Assembly (NCBI RefSeq): GCF_028204155.1
Contig: NZ_JAQLOI010000003.1
Coordinates: 992,001-1,056,000, forward strand
Origin: Vibrio algarum
GTDB lineage: Bacteria > Pseudomonadota > Gammaproteobacteria > Enterobacterales > Vibrionaceae
Direction of reading: 5' to 3'
Length of the DNA: 64,000 nucleotides
In this document: in pieces, positions 1 through 8,577 of the stretch
How the letters are laid out: every line of letters begins with the position of its first letter
Numbering within the stretch: position 1 is the stretch's first letter
Position numbers and translations under genes: made by a program
The notes under the pieces: generated by a model
Told to the model about the DNA's origin: nothing
Database searches by the model: none
What the model saw: the letters and a program-made list of their open reading frames with translations, nothing else

Positions 1-2276
1 AGGACAGAATCTTCGTTTGACGTTGCTCTTTCTAATTCAGTTTTATGTGATGCAATCGTTATGCGTTGATTATTGTGTTGCTTAGCGTCGAAACGAATAT
101 TAGCGACATACTTTTCCAGATATGGTGTGAGTTCTTCTGGAGTAATGTTTGCAGCTATAATAAGCCGAAACGGGTAGTCTGTTCGAAACAATAAATGATA
201 GAGCTCCTCTAAAGAACCTGCTGTTACTGCTGCAATTTCATTCGGCTTAGAATCTGCTCTCGCACTGTTTTCACCATACTGCTCTTTTTGTAAATCTGAG
301 TAATAGGCGTCTATTGAAGAGTTCTGTAGGTTTGTTCTCTCGTCTACGATGCGGTTTTTGATCAAATGAAATTGTTTTGAGTCAATCTGAGCGTCAGTTG
401 CACTTAGGTGCAATAAAGTAAAGGCGTTGTTTAGGTACTGTAACCTTGTATCTATCTGAAAGCCGTGTGTGTTGATGTCAAAAAACGGGTAAATGTCGGT
501 CGCATTATTGATTAAATTTGTTTGCAGTTCGGTAACGCTTAACCCAGTTATGCCGCTTTGTTGTAACGTTTCTAAAAACAGATAATAGGCAGGGTTAAAT
601 TGATTGTTTACACTCAGCAATCCTCCTTCGCTGATATAGTTCATAAAGACGTTGTTTTCGGCCTGCTCAGATTGATTTAGCCAGACTTCGATACCGTTTT
701 CTAATGTCCACTTGTGTAGTTGCTCTTTTACCGTCTCAAACGCCACTACATTTCCATTAGCGATTGAAATTGAAAGAGATTTATTGGTTATATCTGTCGG
801 TTTTTCGCTACTTTTTTGCAAAAAAATGGTGTTAAATGCGTCGGAATATCTATTAACCGGAAATTTAGCAAAGTCTAACGATTCGAGTAATACTGGGGTA
901 CCAAGTGCTATTTTTTGGTGTTCTGTACTTAGTATTTTATTCAGTGTCTCGTTAGTTTTCGTTAAGCTTACTTCGGTTAAGAACTGTTGAAAGCTTTCCT
1001 TCTTATCTAGAAAAGATTGGTAGGGGTTACCAGTTAAGACCGAATTTTCTTTTTCGTCAATGACCTCTTGAGAGGTCCTATTGTGATGCTCCGTTTCCAT
1101 TTCATCAAATACGTTTTTAAACCCCATCAAAACGGTAGAAAATTCTGATTGGCTTAGCCCTTGATCTCGTAAATTTGCTAGTTCGTTTGCTAGGAACGTT
1201 TGTGTTTTTTCTCTGTTCTTTTCAGAAAAACCTAAGGTGATTTCACCATATCTAATTTGATAAAGATCGAAATAATCGGCGTAAATGGACTCTATATTAA
1301 GTGATTTTTCATACGCTTTAGTGTCTAGTCGTTTGTGTATTGCCTGATATGCAAATATATAATTGAGAAGGTTTTGTTGGTCTAGTCGTGTTCGCTCTTC
1401 TGAACGCCCTAGAGGTTGTAGAAGTGTTATAGAAGCCGGGTCTGAAGTAGGGATAGCAAATGCTACTGATCCTGTCGATTTAATATGTTCTAACTGTACT
1501 TTGGATGTTTTTGGTATTGGGTTTGACTTCCAGTCAGAGAAAATATCTTCTATTTTCTGTTTTACGTTTTGGTGTGAAATGTCACCAACAATGATGATTT
1601 CCGTATTATTTGGGTGATACCATTTATTGTAGAAACGAGTTAGTTTATTTTTATCTATCGTAATTATGTGGTCTTCACTACCTAAAGGGTCATAGCTACC
1701 AAGCCCTGATTCCTCTATTAGTTCATCGTATATCTGGTTATATAATGGGACTTCATTCGTGTTGGTGACTCTGAATTCTCCTAATACGACGCCTTTTTCT
1801 CGCTCAATTTGTTCTGGTGATAAAGTTAACCCATCACCTATATCACGAAACCAAGTTAAGGCCTCATCGATTTTGTTGTTGTTAGGAAGTGACATTTGAT
1901 AGCTCGTGACTTCATAGTCGGTGTAAGCGTTGAGGTCAGCTCCAAAAGTAACGCCCTCATGTTCAAATTGTTCAATAAGCTGATTGTCTTTAAAGTGCTT
2001 ACTTCCATTAAAAGCCATGTGTTCTAAAAAATGCGCGTAACCTAATTGAGTTAAATCTTCGTGATAGCTACCTACCTTTACTAGCATACGCATCTCTATA
2101 GGTTCACCTTCCAGATAATATAGATGGTATTTAAGTCCGTTATCTAGTTCTTGAGTGTGCCAATGAGGGTCTTGAATAATGTCTCTAGATGATTTAAGTG
2201 TAGGGTTAGTACATCCTAAAATAATTAATGAAAAAGCACTGATAAAAATACTAGTAAATATCGTTTTTATAAGCAT
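1..2276 (-). CDS. M16 family zinc metallopeptidase lipoprotein, 3' end beyond the window
   Basis: An open frame of about 758 codons runs from the ATG at 2276 to the window edge with no stop, so the C-terminal part is missing. The N-terminus has a hydrophobic signal ending in a lipobox (LIILGC), so a membrane-anchored periplasmic lipoprotein is expected. The inverted zinc motif HFLEH is present in the context YAHFLEHMAFNG. A downstream glutamate region (SPEQIEREKGVVLGEFR) fits the third ligand of insulinase-family (M16) proteases. Proteins of this kind resemble PqqL and the large two-domain M16 peptidases. Family assignment is strong. The substrate is unknown, and whether a second inactive M16 repeat is complete cannot be seen here. 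Confidence 0.88.
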   Translation of the reverse strand, partial: MLIKTIFTSIFISAFSLIILGCTNPTLKSSRDIIQDPHWHTQELDNGLKYHLYYLEGEPIEMRMLVKVGSYHEDLTQLGYAHFLEHMAFNGSKHFKDNQLIEQFEHEGVTFGADLNAYTDYEVTSYQMSLPNNNKIDEALTWFRDIGDGLTLSPEQIEREKGVVLGEFRVTNTNEVPLYNQIYDELIEESGLGSYDPLGSEDHIITIDKNKLTRFYNKWYHPNNTEIIIVGDISHQNVKQKIEDIFSDWKSNPIPKTSKVQLEHIKSTGSVAFAIPTSDPASITLLQPLGRSEERTRLDQQNLLNYIFAYQAIHKRLDTKAYEKSLNIESIYADYFDLYQIRYGEITLGFSEKNREKTQTFLANELANLRDQGLSQSEFSTVLMGFKNVFDEMETEHHNRTSQEVIDEKENSVLTGNPYQSFLDKKESFQQFLTEVSLTKTNETLNKILSTEHQKIALGTPVLLESLDFAKFPVNRYSDAFNTIFLQKSSEKPTDITNKSLSISIANGNVVAFETVKEQLHKWTLENGIEVWLNQSEQAENNVFMNYISEGGLLSVNNQFNPAYYLFLETLQQSGITGLSVTELQTNLINNATDIYPFFDINTHGFQIDTRLQYLNNAFTLLHLSATDAQIDSKQFHLIKNRIVDERTNLQNSSIDAYYSDLQKEQYGENSARADSKPNEIAAVTAGSLEELYHLLFRTDYPFRLIIAANITPEELTPYLEKYVANIRFDAKQHNNQRITIASHKTELERATSNEDSV

Positions 2277-2420
2277 AATGTACTATTAACCATATGTAAT
2301 ATATAAAGAATATATAAATATCAAATTTTCTCGTTGGTTGGCAATTTAGTGTGTTTTATATGCGAGTAATAATGTAGAAAGGATGGATTTTTCATCAGGA
2401 ATTGGAACCAATTCTAGAAA

Positions 2421-2447
2421 ATTAAAAAAAGCAGCCGCAACTGCTTT
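2421..2447 (-). terminator. Rho-independent terminator of mngR
   Basis: Read on the minus strand, a 7-bp stem (AAAGCAG/CTGCTTT) with a 6-base loop is followed by a run of T. It lies about 30 bases past the stop of the GntR-family gene at 2476, so it most likely ends that transcript. Confidence 0.75.
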
Positions 2448-2475
2448 CTATGAGAGGCGAGAATGATGCTTACCG

Positions 2476-3195
2476 TTACCCTTTATGCCTTTTCGCTATC
2501 AAGGTAAATTTGTAGTCCGTTGATTTAAAGTAGTTACGGCTATATTCGAATACGGTCCCGTCTAATAAATAGCCCCGAGTGCGCTTTTCTATTATTGGTT
2601 GGGAAGGGTCAATGCCAAGTAAGGCAGATACTTTTTCAGGTGGGAGCACTGGAACAATTTCTTGCTCACTACGATCGATAATCATACCTTTTTGATTCTC
2701 AATATAGTCATATTTTGAGTTTCGCATTACTTCGTAAGTCAAATCTGGAAACAGACTGAGTGGCATCCATGTTTCTTCAACTGTAATAGGATTGTCATCC
2801 AAAAATCGCACGCGTTTAATGTAAAAAATACGCTCGTCTTCAGTGATGTTGAGGTGGTCTGCCATAGTTAAATTAGGCAATGTTATTTCAAAAGCGATCA
2901 CATCACTGTGGGTAGCCACGTTTAAATGAGCCCATTTTTCATTGAAGCTAGTTTGTTGATAAATATCGTAATTAACCTTGCTAGCTTTCACATAAGTACC
3001 ACTACCTTGAACGCTTTCTAATTCTCCGTTCTCAATCAGTAATTTTAATGCTTGTCTAACAGTCACTCGGCTAACTGAAAACTCCTCACGTAAATTAGCT
3101 TCAGTAGGTAAAGCTTCACCGACCTTATATTCCCCATTACCTATTTTTTCTCGGATCGCATCAGCAATTTGGCGATACATTGGAAGTCTAGCCAT
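2476..3195 (-). CDS. mngR: GntR/HutC-family repressor, MngR-like
   Basis: This 239-residue protein has an N-terminal winged helix-turn-helix of the GntR type (about residues 5-70, with EANLREEFSVSRVTVRQALK as the recognition region). A C-terminal UTRA ligand-binding domain follows (about 90-232). It is divergently placed from a PTS EIIA gene and a GH38 mannosylglycerate hydrolase, the same neighbourhood as E. coli MngR (formerly FarR), which represses mannosyl-glycerate uptake and hydrolysis. The shared 276-base intergenic region holds repeated TGTATTA-like boxes that suit such a repressor. The name rests on family plus context. The effector is presumably mannosylglycerate or a phosphorylated form, which is inference. 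Confidence 0.85.
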   Translation of the reverse strand: MARLPMYRQIADAIREKIGNGEYKVGEALPTEANLREEFSVSRVTVRQALKLLIENGELESVQGSGTYVKASKVNYDIYQQTSFNEKWAHLNVATHSDVIAFEITLPNLTMADHLNITEDERIFYIKRVRFLDDNPITVEETWMPLSLFPDLTYEVMRNSKYDYIENQKGMIIDRSEQEIVPVLPPEKVSALLGIDPSQPIIEKRTRGYLLDGTVFEYSRNYFKSTDYKFTLIAKRHKG

Positions 3196-3333
3196 GCCTA
3201 CCTCTTTAATTTGTGCAAAGTAACAATTATTTAGTATAGGTTACATGATACAAATTAATCACAATAAAACAACTCCAATCTAATCATGAATTTGCACTTA
3301 GCAATACAACAAGAATACAAATATGTATCAAAG

Positions 3334-3349
3334 TGAGGCGTAGATCACA
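3334..3349 (+). promoter_or_regulatory. CRP-like site upstream of the EIIA-mngB operon
   Basis: The 16-base core TGAGGCGTAGATCACA has a perfect right half (TCACA) and a 3/5 left half against the CRP consensus TGTGA-N6-TCACA. Its centre lies about 41 bases before the start point predicted from the -10 at 3370-3375, the spacing of a class II CRP-activated promoter. Catabolite control suits a PTS sugar locus. This is a by-eye match. Confidence 0.55.
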
Positions 3350-3356
3350 GATGATT

Positions 3357-3376
3357 TGTATTAATGGTGTATTATT
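3357..3376 (+). promoter_or_regulatory. Promoter -10 (3370-3375) with tandem MngR-like boxes
   Basis: Two direct copies, TGTATTAAT (3357-3365) and TGTATTATT (3368-3376), sit 11 bases apart; the second overlaps a -10-like TATTAT at 3370-3375. From memory, the E. coli regulator once called FarR (now MngR) was reported to favour TGTATTA(A/T)T-type sites. A bound repressor here would block RNA polymerase directly. Related octamers ATACAAAT occur at 3248-3255 and 3315-3322, and the inverse at 3354-3361, so autoregulation of mngR is possible. Confidence 0.55.
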
Positions 3377-3471
3377 AATGCATAGCCGATAACAATACTT
3401 ACTAAAACTCTGAGAGTTTCTATGTTTAACGGTGTTACCCAAACTTATTTCTTTGACGATGAGACTAGGCC

Positions 3472-4056
3472 ATGAAACTAACAACTATTACCGATGCATC
3501 GCTAATCAACATTAAAACTAAATTCACTGATAGAGATGAAGCGATTAGAGCGCTCGCTGAGCAACTTATGCAGCAAGGCAAACTTCACAACCTTGATGAG
3601 TACCTAGAAGCGGTATTTGCACGTGAAGCACATGGTGCAACTGCACTAGGTGAAGGTTTAGCGGTTCCACATGGTAAAACAGACGCAGTAAAAGAAGCCG
3701 CGTTTGCAGTTGCAACTCTTACAGAAGATGTGAAATGGCCTGGTATTGATGAGGATGACGATGAAGAAGATGTAAACCTAATTTTCCTAATTGCAATTCC
3801 TAATGCAGAAGCGGGTTCGACTCACATGCATTTGCTTACTGCGTTGACATCTACGCTTGTTGACGATGATGTACGCGAAGCGGTTCTTAACGCCTCTTCT
3901 GCGAAAGAAATTTTAGCTATCTTTGATGCTCAAAGTGAAGACGACGAAGAAGAAGCACCAGCACCAGCACCGGTTCAAGAAGTTGCTCCAGCACCTGCTC
4001 CAAAGAACGAACCTACTTCTTTCTTCGGAAAAGTGGCGGGCTGGTTTAAATCCTGA
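3472..4056 (+). CDS. Stand-alone PTS EIIA (fructose/mannosylglycerate type), lacks EIIB and EIIC
   Basis: This 194-residue protein is a PTS EIIA domain of the fructose/mannitol family (about residues 1-150). The phospho-accepting histidine is H67 in the motif GLAVPHGKT, and a GSTHMHLLTALT segment is typical of the family. It closely resembles the N-terminal domain of E. coli MngA, the mannosylglycerate EIIABC permease of over 600 residues. Here an acidic, Ala/Pro-rich tail and a short amphipathic end (FFGKVAGWFKS) follow, then a stop. Only 174 bases separate it from mngB, and they contain no EIIB or EIIC. The protein could phosphorylate a separately encoded EIIBC, or be the remnant of an internal deletion. 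Function in mannosylglycerate uptake is inferred from context. Confidence 0.85.
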   Translation: MKLTTITDASLINIKTKFTDRDEAIRALAEQLMQQGKLHNLDEYLEAVFAREAHGATALGEGLAVPHGKTDAVKEAAFAVATLTEDVKWPGIDEDDDEEDVNLIFLIAIPNAEAGSTHMHLLTALTSTLVDDDVREAVLNASSAKEILAIFDAQSEDDEEEAPAPAPVQEVAPAPAPKNEPTSFFGKVAGWFKS

Positions 4057-4170
4057 GTTTTCTGAAATGATGTTGAAGAAGTGAGAACACGACTATTGTC
4101 ACTTTACTCCCAATTTCTAGCATCACACATTGCACCCGAATGACTTTTTCAAATTTTAATTTTCGTTAAC

Positions 4171-4204
4171 AGAACAACCTAAATATATTGTTTTAGGTTG
4201 TTCT
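4171..4204 (+). repeat. Perfect 13-bp hairpin between EIIA and mngB
   Basis: AGAACAACCTAAA (4171-4183) and its exact complement (4192-4204) are separated by an 8-base loop. It is AT-rich and is not followed by a clear T run, so it is a weak terminator candidate. It may attenuate, or act as an mRNA processing or stability element between EIIA and mngB. It lies 26 bases before the mngB start codon. Confidence 0.6.
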
Positions 4205-4230
4205 TGTAACGACAACATCAGGTAAAAACA

Positions 4231-6876
4231 ATGACTACATCACGCGTTCATATTACTCCACACATGCACTGGGATCGTGAATGGTATTTCACGACGGAAG
4301 AATCACGAATTCTACTAGTGAATAACATGGAAGAGATCATGGTTCGTCTAGAGAATGATCCAGAATATAAGTACTACGTACTGGACGGTCAAACTGCGGT
4401 ATTGGAAGATTATTTTGCAATTAAGCCAGAGAATACTGAGCGTGTTAAAGCTCTAGTTCAAGAAGGCAAGCTAATTATTGGTCCTTGGTATTCACAGACG
4501 GATACGATGCAAGTATCTGGTGAGTCTATTGTTCGTAACATGATGTATGGTATCCGTGATTGCCTTAAGTTTGGTGACGCGATGAAAATTGGTTATTTAC
4601 CAGATTCGTTCTCTATGAGTTCGCAACTGCCAATGATTTATAATGGTTTTGGTATCGACCGCACTATGTTCTGGCGTGGTTGTAGTGAGCGTCACGGAAC
4701 AAATAAAACGGAATTCTTGTGGCAGAGTAATGACGGCAGTGAAGTAACGGCTCAAGTACTACCACTTGGTTATGCGATCGGTAAATATTTGCCAACTGAT
4801 GAAGCAGGGTTACGTGCTCGTTTAGATAAGTATTTTCCTGTTCTTGAAGCGGCTTCTGTTACAAAAGATATCTTACTTCCAAATGGTCACGACCAAATGC
4901 CTATCCAAAAAGACATTTTTGATGTTATGGATAAACTACGTGAAATCTATCCAGACCGTGAATTCCATATGAGCCGTTATGAAGAAGTATTTGAGAAGAT
5001 CGAAGCGATGCGCGATCAACTTGATACCATTAAAGGTGAATTTAACGATGGTAAATACATGCGTGTTCACCGTTCTATCTCTTCTACGCGTATGGATATT
5101 AAACTTATCCACGCAGAAATAGAGAACAAAATCGTTAATATTCTTGAGCCTTTAGCTTCTATTGCTTGGTCTCTCGGGTTTGAATATCACCATGGTTTGA
5201 TTGAAAAAATGTGGAAAGAGAGCATGAAAAACCATGCTCACGATTCAATCGGTTGTTGTTGCTCTGATAAAGTACATGCTGAAATTCTAAACCGATATAT
5301 TCTAGCGGACGATATGGCGACCAACCTTATCCATTTTTACAAACGTAAGATTGTTGATCATATGCCAGCGCAAGGTGATTGCGATAAGCTAGCATTCTTT
5401 AATCTGATGCCTTATGAGCGTAACGAAGTAGTGAACACTATGATTACTATTCGTGCTCAAGAGTTTTCTATTTTCGATGAGAACGGCAATCAAGTTGAAT
5501 ACTTTGTTCAAGATAAACGCCAAATTGACCCAGGAAAAGTAGATCGCCAAATTGTTCACTATGGCAACTATGACCCATTTATGGAATTTGATATCCAATT
5601 GAATATCAAGGTGCCTGCAATGGGCTATACAACGCTACATATTCAAGCCAATGAAAAAGGTTCAGTAAAAGTTGCTGACCAAAACATGGATGTCCTTGAA
5701 AATAGTTTCTACAAAATTACTGTTAACAACGATGGTACTTTATCTGTTTTTGATAAAGAAACCGAAGAAACATTTGAACAAGTACTTCGTTTGGAAGATG
5801 GTTCTGATGACGGTGATGAATACGATTATTCCCCATCTCGTCAAGAATGGCTTCTATATTCAGATGAATTTGAAGTTAAAACAAGCATTAAACGCGAAGG
5901 CTTCCAATCTGTAGCGGATATCGCATTCCGTATGAACGTTCCAGAAAATCTGACTGAACGTGAAGATCGTACAGGTCAAAACGGCTACGTTGATGTTAAA
6001 TGCCAAGTTGTTTTGAAAGATGATTCTCGTCGTATCGAAGTACGAATGGAATTAGATAACCAAGCGGATGATCATCGTGTACGTGTATTAGTTCCAACAC
6101 CTTTCACGCCAGAAACCGTTGTAGCGGATAATCAATTTGGTTGTATCACTCGTCCAGTTGATGACCCGGCTATGCAGGTGTGGGAAGAAGAAAAGTGGAA
6201 AGAAGCACCAGTACCTATCTATCAATTGATGAACTTTGCCGCCGTGCAAAATGGCAAAGCAGGTATTGCGTTGTTTACTAATGGCCTTCGCGAGTTTGAA
6301 GTTATCGCAGGTAAAGGTTCAGAAGTCCGTGATACGTTTGCTCTTACTCTGTTCCGTTCTGTTGGTGTGCTTGGTAAAGAAGAGTTACTTTTACGCCCTG
6401 GTCGCCCTTCTGGTATTAAGATCCCAGCGCCAGATTCTCAAGTACGCGGTAAATTGGTATTTGAGTTTGCTATATACGGTTTTGCTGGGGAGCATATCTC
6501 AGCAAATGTAATGACGAAAGCGCGTGAGTATGTCACTCCCGTCGTTTGTTACAACAAAATCCCATATAACGCGATGAAACTTAATGTTGGTGAGCAGAAC
6601 TTACCTCTAAGCTATAGCTTGCTTAATAAGAGTGAAGACGGTTCAGTGATCAGTGTACTTAAGAAAGCAGAAGATGACGATGCGTTAATCTTACGTATGT
6701 ATAACCCATCAGAGACAGAACAATTGTCGGATGAGATCAGTTTTACTACTGATATTACAACATGGACTGAGGTTATGCTTGATGAGACAGCGAAAATTGA
6801 TGCTGAGGTTGTTGAAAATGGCTCAGTTGGAACTTTAGCTCAGTGCCAAGCAAAGACATTTAAAGCTCAGTTTTAA
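4231..6876 (+). CDS. mngB: GH38 mannosylglycerate hydrolase (alpha-mannosidase family)
   Basis: This 881-residue protein is close in length to E. coli MngB (about 877). The N-terminal HMHWDREW motif supplies zinc ligands (around H13/D15), and the LPDSFSMSSQLP segment carries the likely nucleophile D125. Glycoside hydrolase family 38 domains follow: N-terminal catalytic, middle helical, and long C-terminal beta domains. MngB hydrolyses 2-O-(6-phospho-mannosyl)-D-glycerate to mannose 6-phosphate and glycerate in the cytoplasm. There is no signal peptide. It is downstream of EIIA and probably in the same operon. The GH38 family is certain; the substrate is inferred from the MngR/EIIA neighbours. 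Confidence 0.92.
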   Translation: MTTSRVHITPHMHWDREWYFTTEESRILLVNNMEEIMVRLENDPEYKYYVLDGQTAVLEDYFAIKPENTERVKALVQEGKLIIGPWYSQTDTMQVSGESIVRNMMYGIRDCLKFGDAMKIGYLPDSFSMSSQLPMIYNGFGIDRTMFWRGCSERHGTNKTEFLWQSNDGSEVTAQVLPLGYAIGKYLPTDEAGLRARLDKYFPVLEAASVTKDILLPNGHDQMPIQKDIFDVMDKLREIYPDREFHMSRYEEVFEKIEAMRDQLDTIKGEFNDGKYMRVHRSISSTRMDIKLIHAEIENKIVNILEPLASIAWSLGFEYHHGLIEKMWKESMKNHAHDSIGCCCSDKVHAEILNRYILADDMATNLIHFYKRKIVDHMPAQGDCDKLAFFNLMPYERNEVVNTMITIRAQEFSIFDENGNQVEYFVQDKRQIDPGKVDRQIVHYGNYDPFMEFDIQLNIKVPAMGYTTLHIQANEKGSVKVADQNMDVLENSFYKITVNNDGTLSVFDKETEETFEQVLRLEDGSDDGDEYDYSPSRQEWLLYSDEFEVKTSIKREGFQSVADIAFRMNVPENLTEREDRTGQNGYVDVKCQVVLKDDSRRIEVRMELDNQADDHRVRVLVPTPFTPETVVADNQFGCITRPVDDPAMQVWEEEKWKEAPVPIYQLMNFAAVQNGKAGIALFTNGLREFEVIAGKGSEVRDTFALTLFRSVGVLGKEELLLRPGRPSGIKIPAPDSQVRGKLVFEFAIYGFAGEHISANVMTKAREYVTPVVCYNKIPYNAMKLNVGEQNLPLSYSLLNKSEDGSVISVLKKAEDDDALILRMYNPSETEQLSDEISFTTDITTWTEVMLDETAKIDAEVVENGSVGTLAQCQAKTFKAQF

Positions 6877-6883
6877 GTAGTAT

Positions 6884-6915
6884 TTGCCAGTTCTTATTTG
6901 CGTAAGAATTGGCAA
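6884..6915 (+). repeat. Hairpin immediately after mngB
   Basis: TTGCCAGTTCTTA (6884-6896) pairs with TAAGAATTGGCAA (6903-6915) through one G-U pair and a 6-base loop, eight bases past the mngB stop. No T run follows, so it may be a 3'-end stabilising or processing hairpin and not a full intrinsic terminator. Confidence 0.5.
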
Positions 6916-7062
6916 CCCCTTACCAATGTCAAAAAACGGCTTTATGGCTCGTGCGGTTTGTTAGTCTCACCCCCGTAGAGTAACTGTGTATCGCATTTAA
7001 ATGTCGTTTTATTGGTAAATTAATGGCACGTTAATACTATCGATCGTCAAACTTTTTGTGCC

Positions 7063-7092
7063 AAAGCTCACTTTTAACGGTGGGCTTTTTTT
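7063..7092 (+). terminator. Rho-independent terminator downstream of mngB
   Basis: A 9-bp stem (AAAGCTCAC with GTGGGCTTT, one G-U pair) and short loop are followed by a run of T. It is the first clear intrinsic terminator after mngB and lies before soxR. Confidence 0.75.
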
Positions 7093-7159
7093 CGTTTTAT
7101 AATTTGAAATTTACAGCGGTAAACTTATAGTTAAACTTCACTTTAATTATTTTTTAAAG

Positions 7160-7636
7160 ATGGATGCTTTAATGAAGAATACCCCACGTTTTTTTACAAT
7201 CGGCGAAGCGGCAAAACGGTGTGGCGTTGCGACCTCAACGTTACGCTTTTATGAGTCAAAAGGCTTAATTCATTCTATTCGTACTCATGGTAATCAGCGA
7301 CGTTTCTTGGCTGCGACATTAAGAACTATCTCTGTTATTCGTGCAGCTCAGAAAGTAGGGGTTTCGTTAGAAGAGATTAAACTTGCTCTAAAAGCGCTTC
7401 CTGATGGAAGGCAACCGACGCAAAAAGATTGGGTGAAAATGTCGAAAAAATGGGCCGATACACTCGATCAGAGGATTTTAGAACTACAAAGGCTTAAAGG
7501 AAACTTGGATTCTTGTATAGGTTGTGGATGCCTGTCTTTAAAAAGTTGTCAATTATTTAACCCTAATGACGAAGCGGCTCTCAACGGAACCGGACCTCGA
7601 TACTTAATAGATGGAGCCCCGAAAAAGCAAGAGTGA
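7160..7636 (+). CDS. soxR: Redox-sensing transcriptional regulator SoxR
   Basis: This 158-residue MerR-family protein has an N-terminal winged helix (FFTIGEAAKRCGVATSTLRFYE), a coiled dimerisation helix, and the [2Fe-2S] cluster motif with cysteines at 119, 122, 124 and 130 (CIGCGC...SC), the SoxR signature. It senses redox-cycling compounds and superoxide stress through cluster oxidation and activates target promoters. No soxS-like AraC gene is adjacent, so it probably acts directly on its targets, as SoxR does outside the enterics. A start at the ATG at 7172 is equally possible because neither has a good ribosome site. Confidence 0.95.
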   Translation: MDALMKNTPRFFTIGEAAKRCGVATSTLRFYESKGLIHSIRTHGNQRRFLAATLRTISVIRAAQKVGVSLEEIKLALKALPDGRQPTQKDWVKMSKKWADTLDQRILELQRLKGNLDSCIGCGCLSLKSCQLFNPNDEAALNGTGPRYLIDGAPKKQE

Positions 7637-7755
7637 GTATTGGACATCCGTCTAATTGCATTTCAAGGCCGCTAATTTATAATTTATAATTTAGTAAATA
7701 GCGAGCAATGCTAATATTTATTTGCATGAACATAGAATTAGACATGGTGTAATAA

Positions 7756-8466
7756 ATGAGGTCAATTTCTTTAGTTTTTCTAACGTTACTTTTTTTACCA
7801 GGGTTTGCGCTTAGTGAAGACAAACTTGAATATGCAAGAATAGCCTATAGCCCAATACAAAATGTAGCAGAGAGATTACTTAAGTTAGTATACGAGAGAG
7901 CTGGAATAGAAATGGAAATCGTACAGCTTCCAGCAAAACGTGCTTCTTTTGAAACCGGTTCAGGTGATAAAGATGGTGAGATATTGCGTATTTTAACCTA
8001 TGGGACAGACAAAACAGGCCTTTATAGAATCCCTTATCCATTGGGCTTTGTTAAGACGCGGCTGTACGCCCGTGTCGGCGACAAAACCATTGATGTGAAT
8101 CAGTTACGTGAATATAAGATTGCCGTGGTAAAAGGGATTAGACACACGAATGAATTTGTTCAAAGTTACCCTTATATCTATTATTTGAAAGACGTTAACA
8201 TATTGATGAAGCAGCTCGATAGAGGAAAGGTAGATGTCGCTGTCGTCAGTGAAATTAATGCTCGTTTTGAGCTAAATAAGCACCCAAAAACGAATATCGA
8301 ACCTATTTCTGACCCAGTAAAAGTTCAAGCGGGCTATCATTACATTAATGAACGACACACAGAGACGATCAAGAAAATAGAAAGCATTATGAAGGAGATG
8401 ACGGAATCGGGTGAACTGCTGAAATTATGGAACCAATATGTTGAGGAATTGATTCAATCTAATTGA
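7756..8466 (+). CDS. Periplasmic solute-binding-like protein (SBP family 3)
   Basis: This 236-residue protein has a clear signal peptide (about residues 1-20, ending ...FALSE). The mature part is about 215 residues and resembles periplasmic amino-acid-binding domains (bacterial extracellular solute-binding family 3), including a C-terminal ESIMKEMTESGELLKLWNQY segment typical of this fold. No ABC permease or ATPase is adjacent. It may be a stand-alone periplasmic sensor or binding protein of the kind common in Vibrio. The ligand is unknown. A terminator follows at 8495. Confidence 0.75.
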   Translation: MRSISLVFLTLLFLPGFALSEDKLEYARIAYSPIQNVAERLLKLVYERAGIEMEIVQLPAKRASFETGSGDKDGEILRILTYGTDKTGLYRIPYPLGFVKTRLYARVGDKTIDVNQLREYKIAVVKGIRHTNEFVQSYPYIYYLKDVNILMKQLDRGKVDVAVVSEINARFELNKHPKTNIEPISDPVKVQAGYHYINERHTETIKKIESIMKEMTESGELLKLWNQYVEELIQSN

Positions 8467-8494
8467 TTCCCTGACGCTCTGTTTGAGAAGTTTA

Positions 8495-8525
8495 AAAGCC
8501 AACAGGTTTTAGTCTGCTGGCTTTT
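8495..8525 (+). terminator. Terminator after the solute-binding-like gene
   Basis: AAAGCCAACAG pairs with CTGCTGGCTTT (one mismatch) and ends in TTTT. It lies about 30 bases past the stop at 8466. Confidence 0.7.
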
Positions 8526-8577
8526 GTCATCAATATTATTCGATAAAAGATTGAACCTGAGTATTATGAATTGCTGC

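Noticed and set aside
712..1617. Short plus-strand frames inside the first 1.6 kb
   Set aside because: They lie opposite the M16 peptidase frame, which is open over 2.2 kb with family motifs.
3284..3484. Minus-strand 66-codon frame in the mngR-EIIA gap
   Set aside because: It covers the promoter and operator region, overlaps the EIIA start and has no family match.
4057..4230. Remnant of EIIB or EIIC domains
   Set aside because: No PTS EIIB or EIIC motif is visible in any frame of this 174-base gap.
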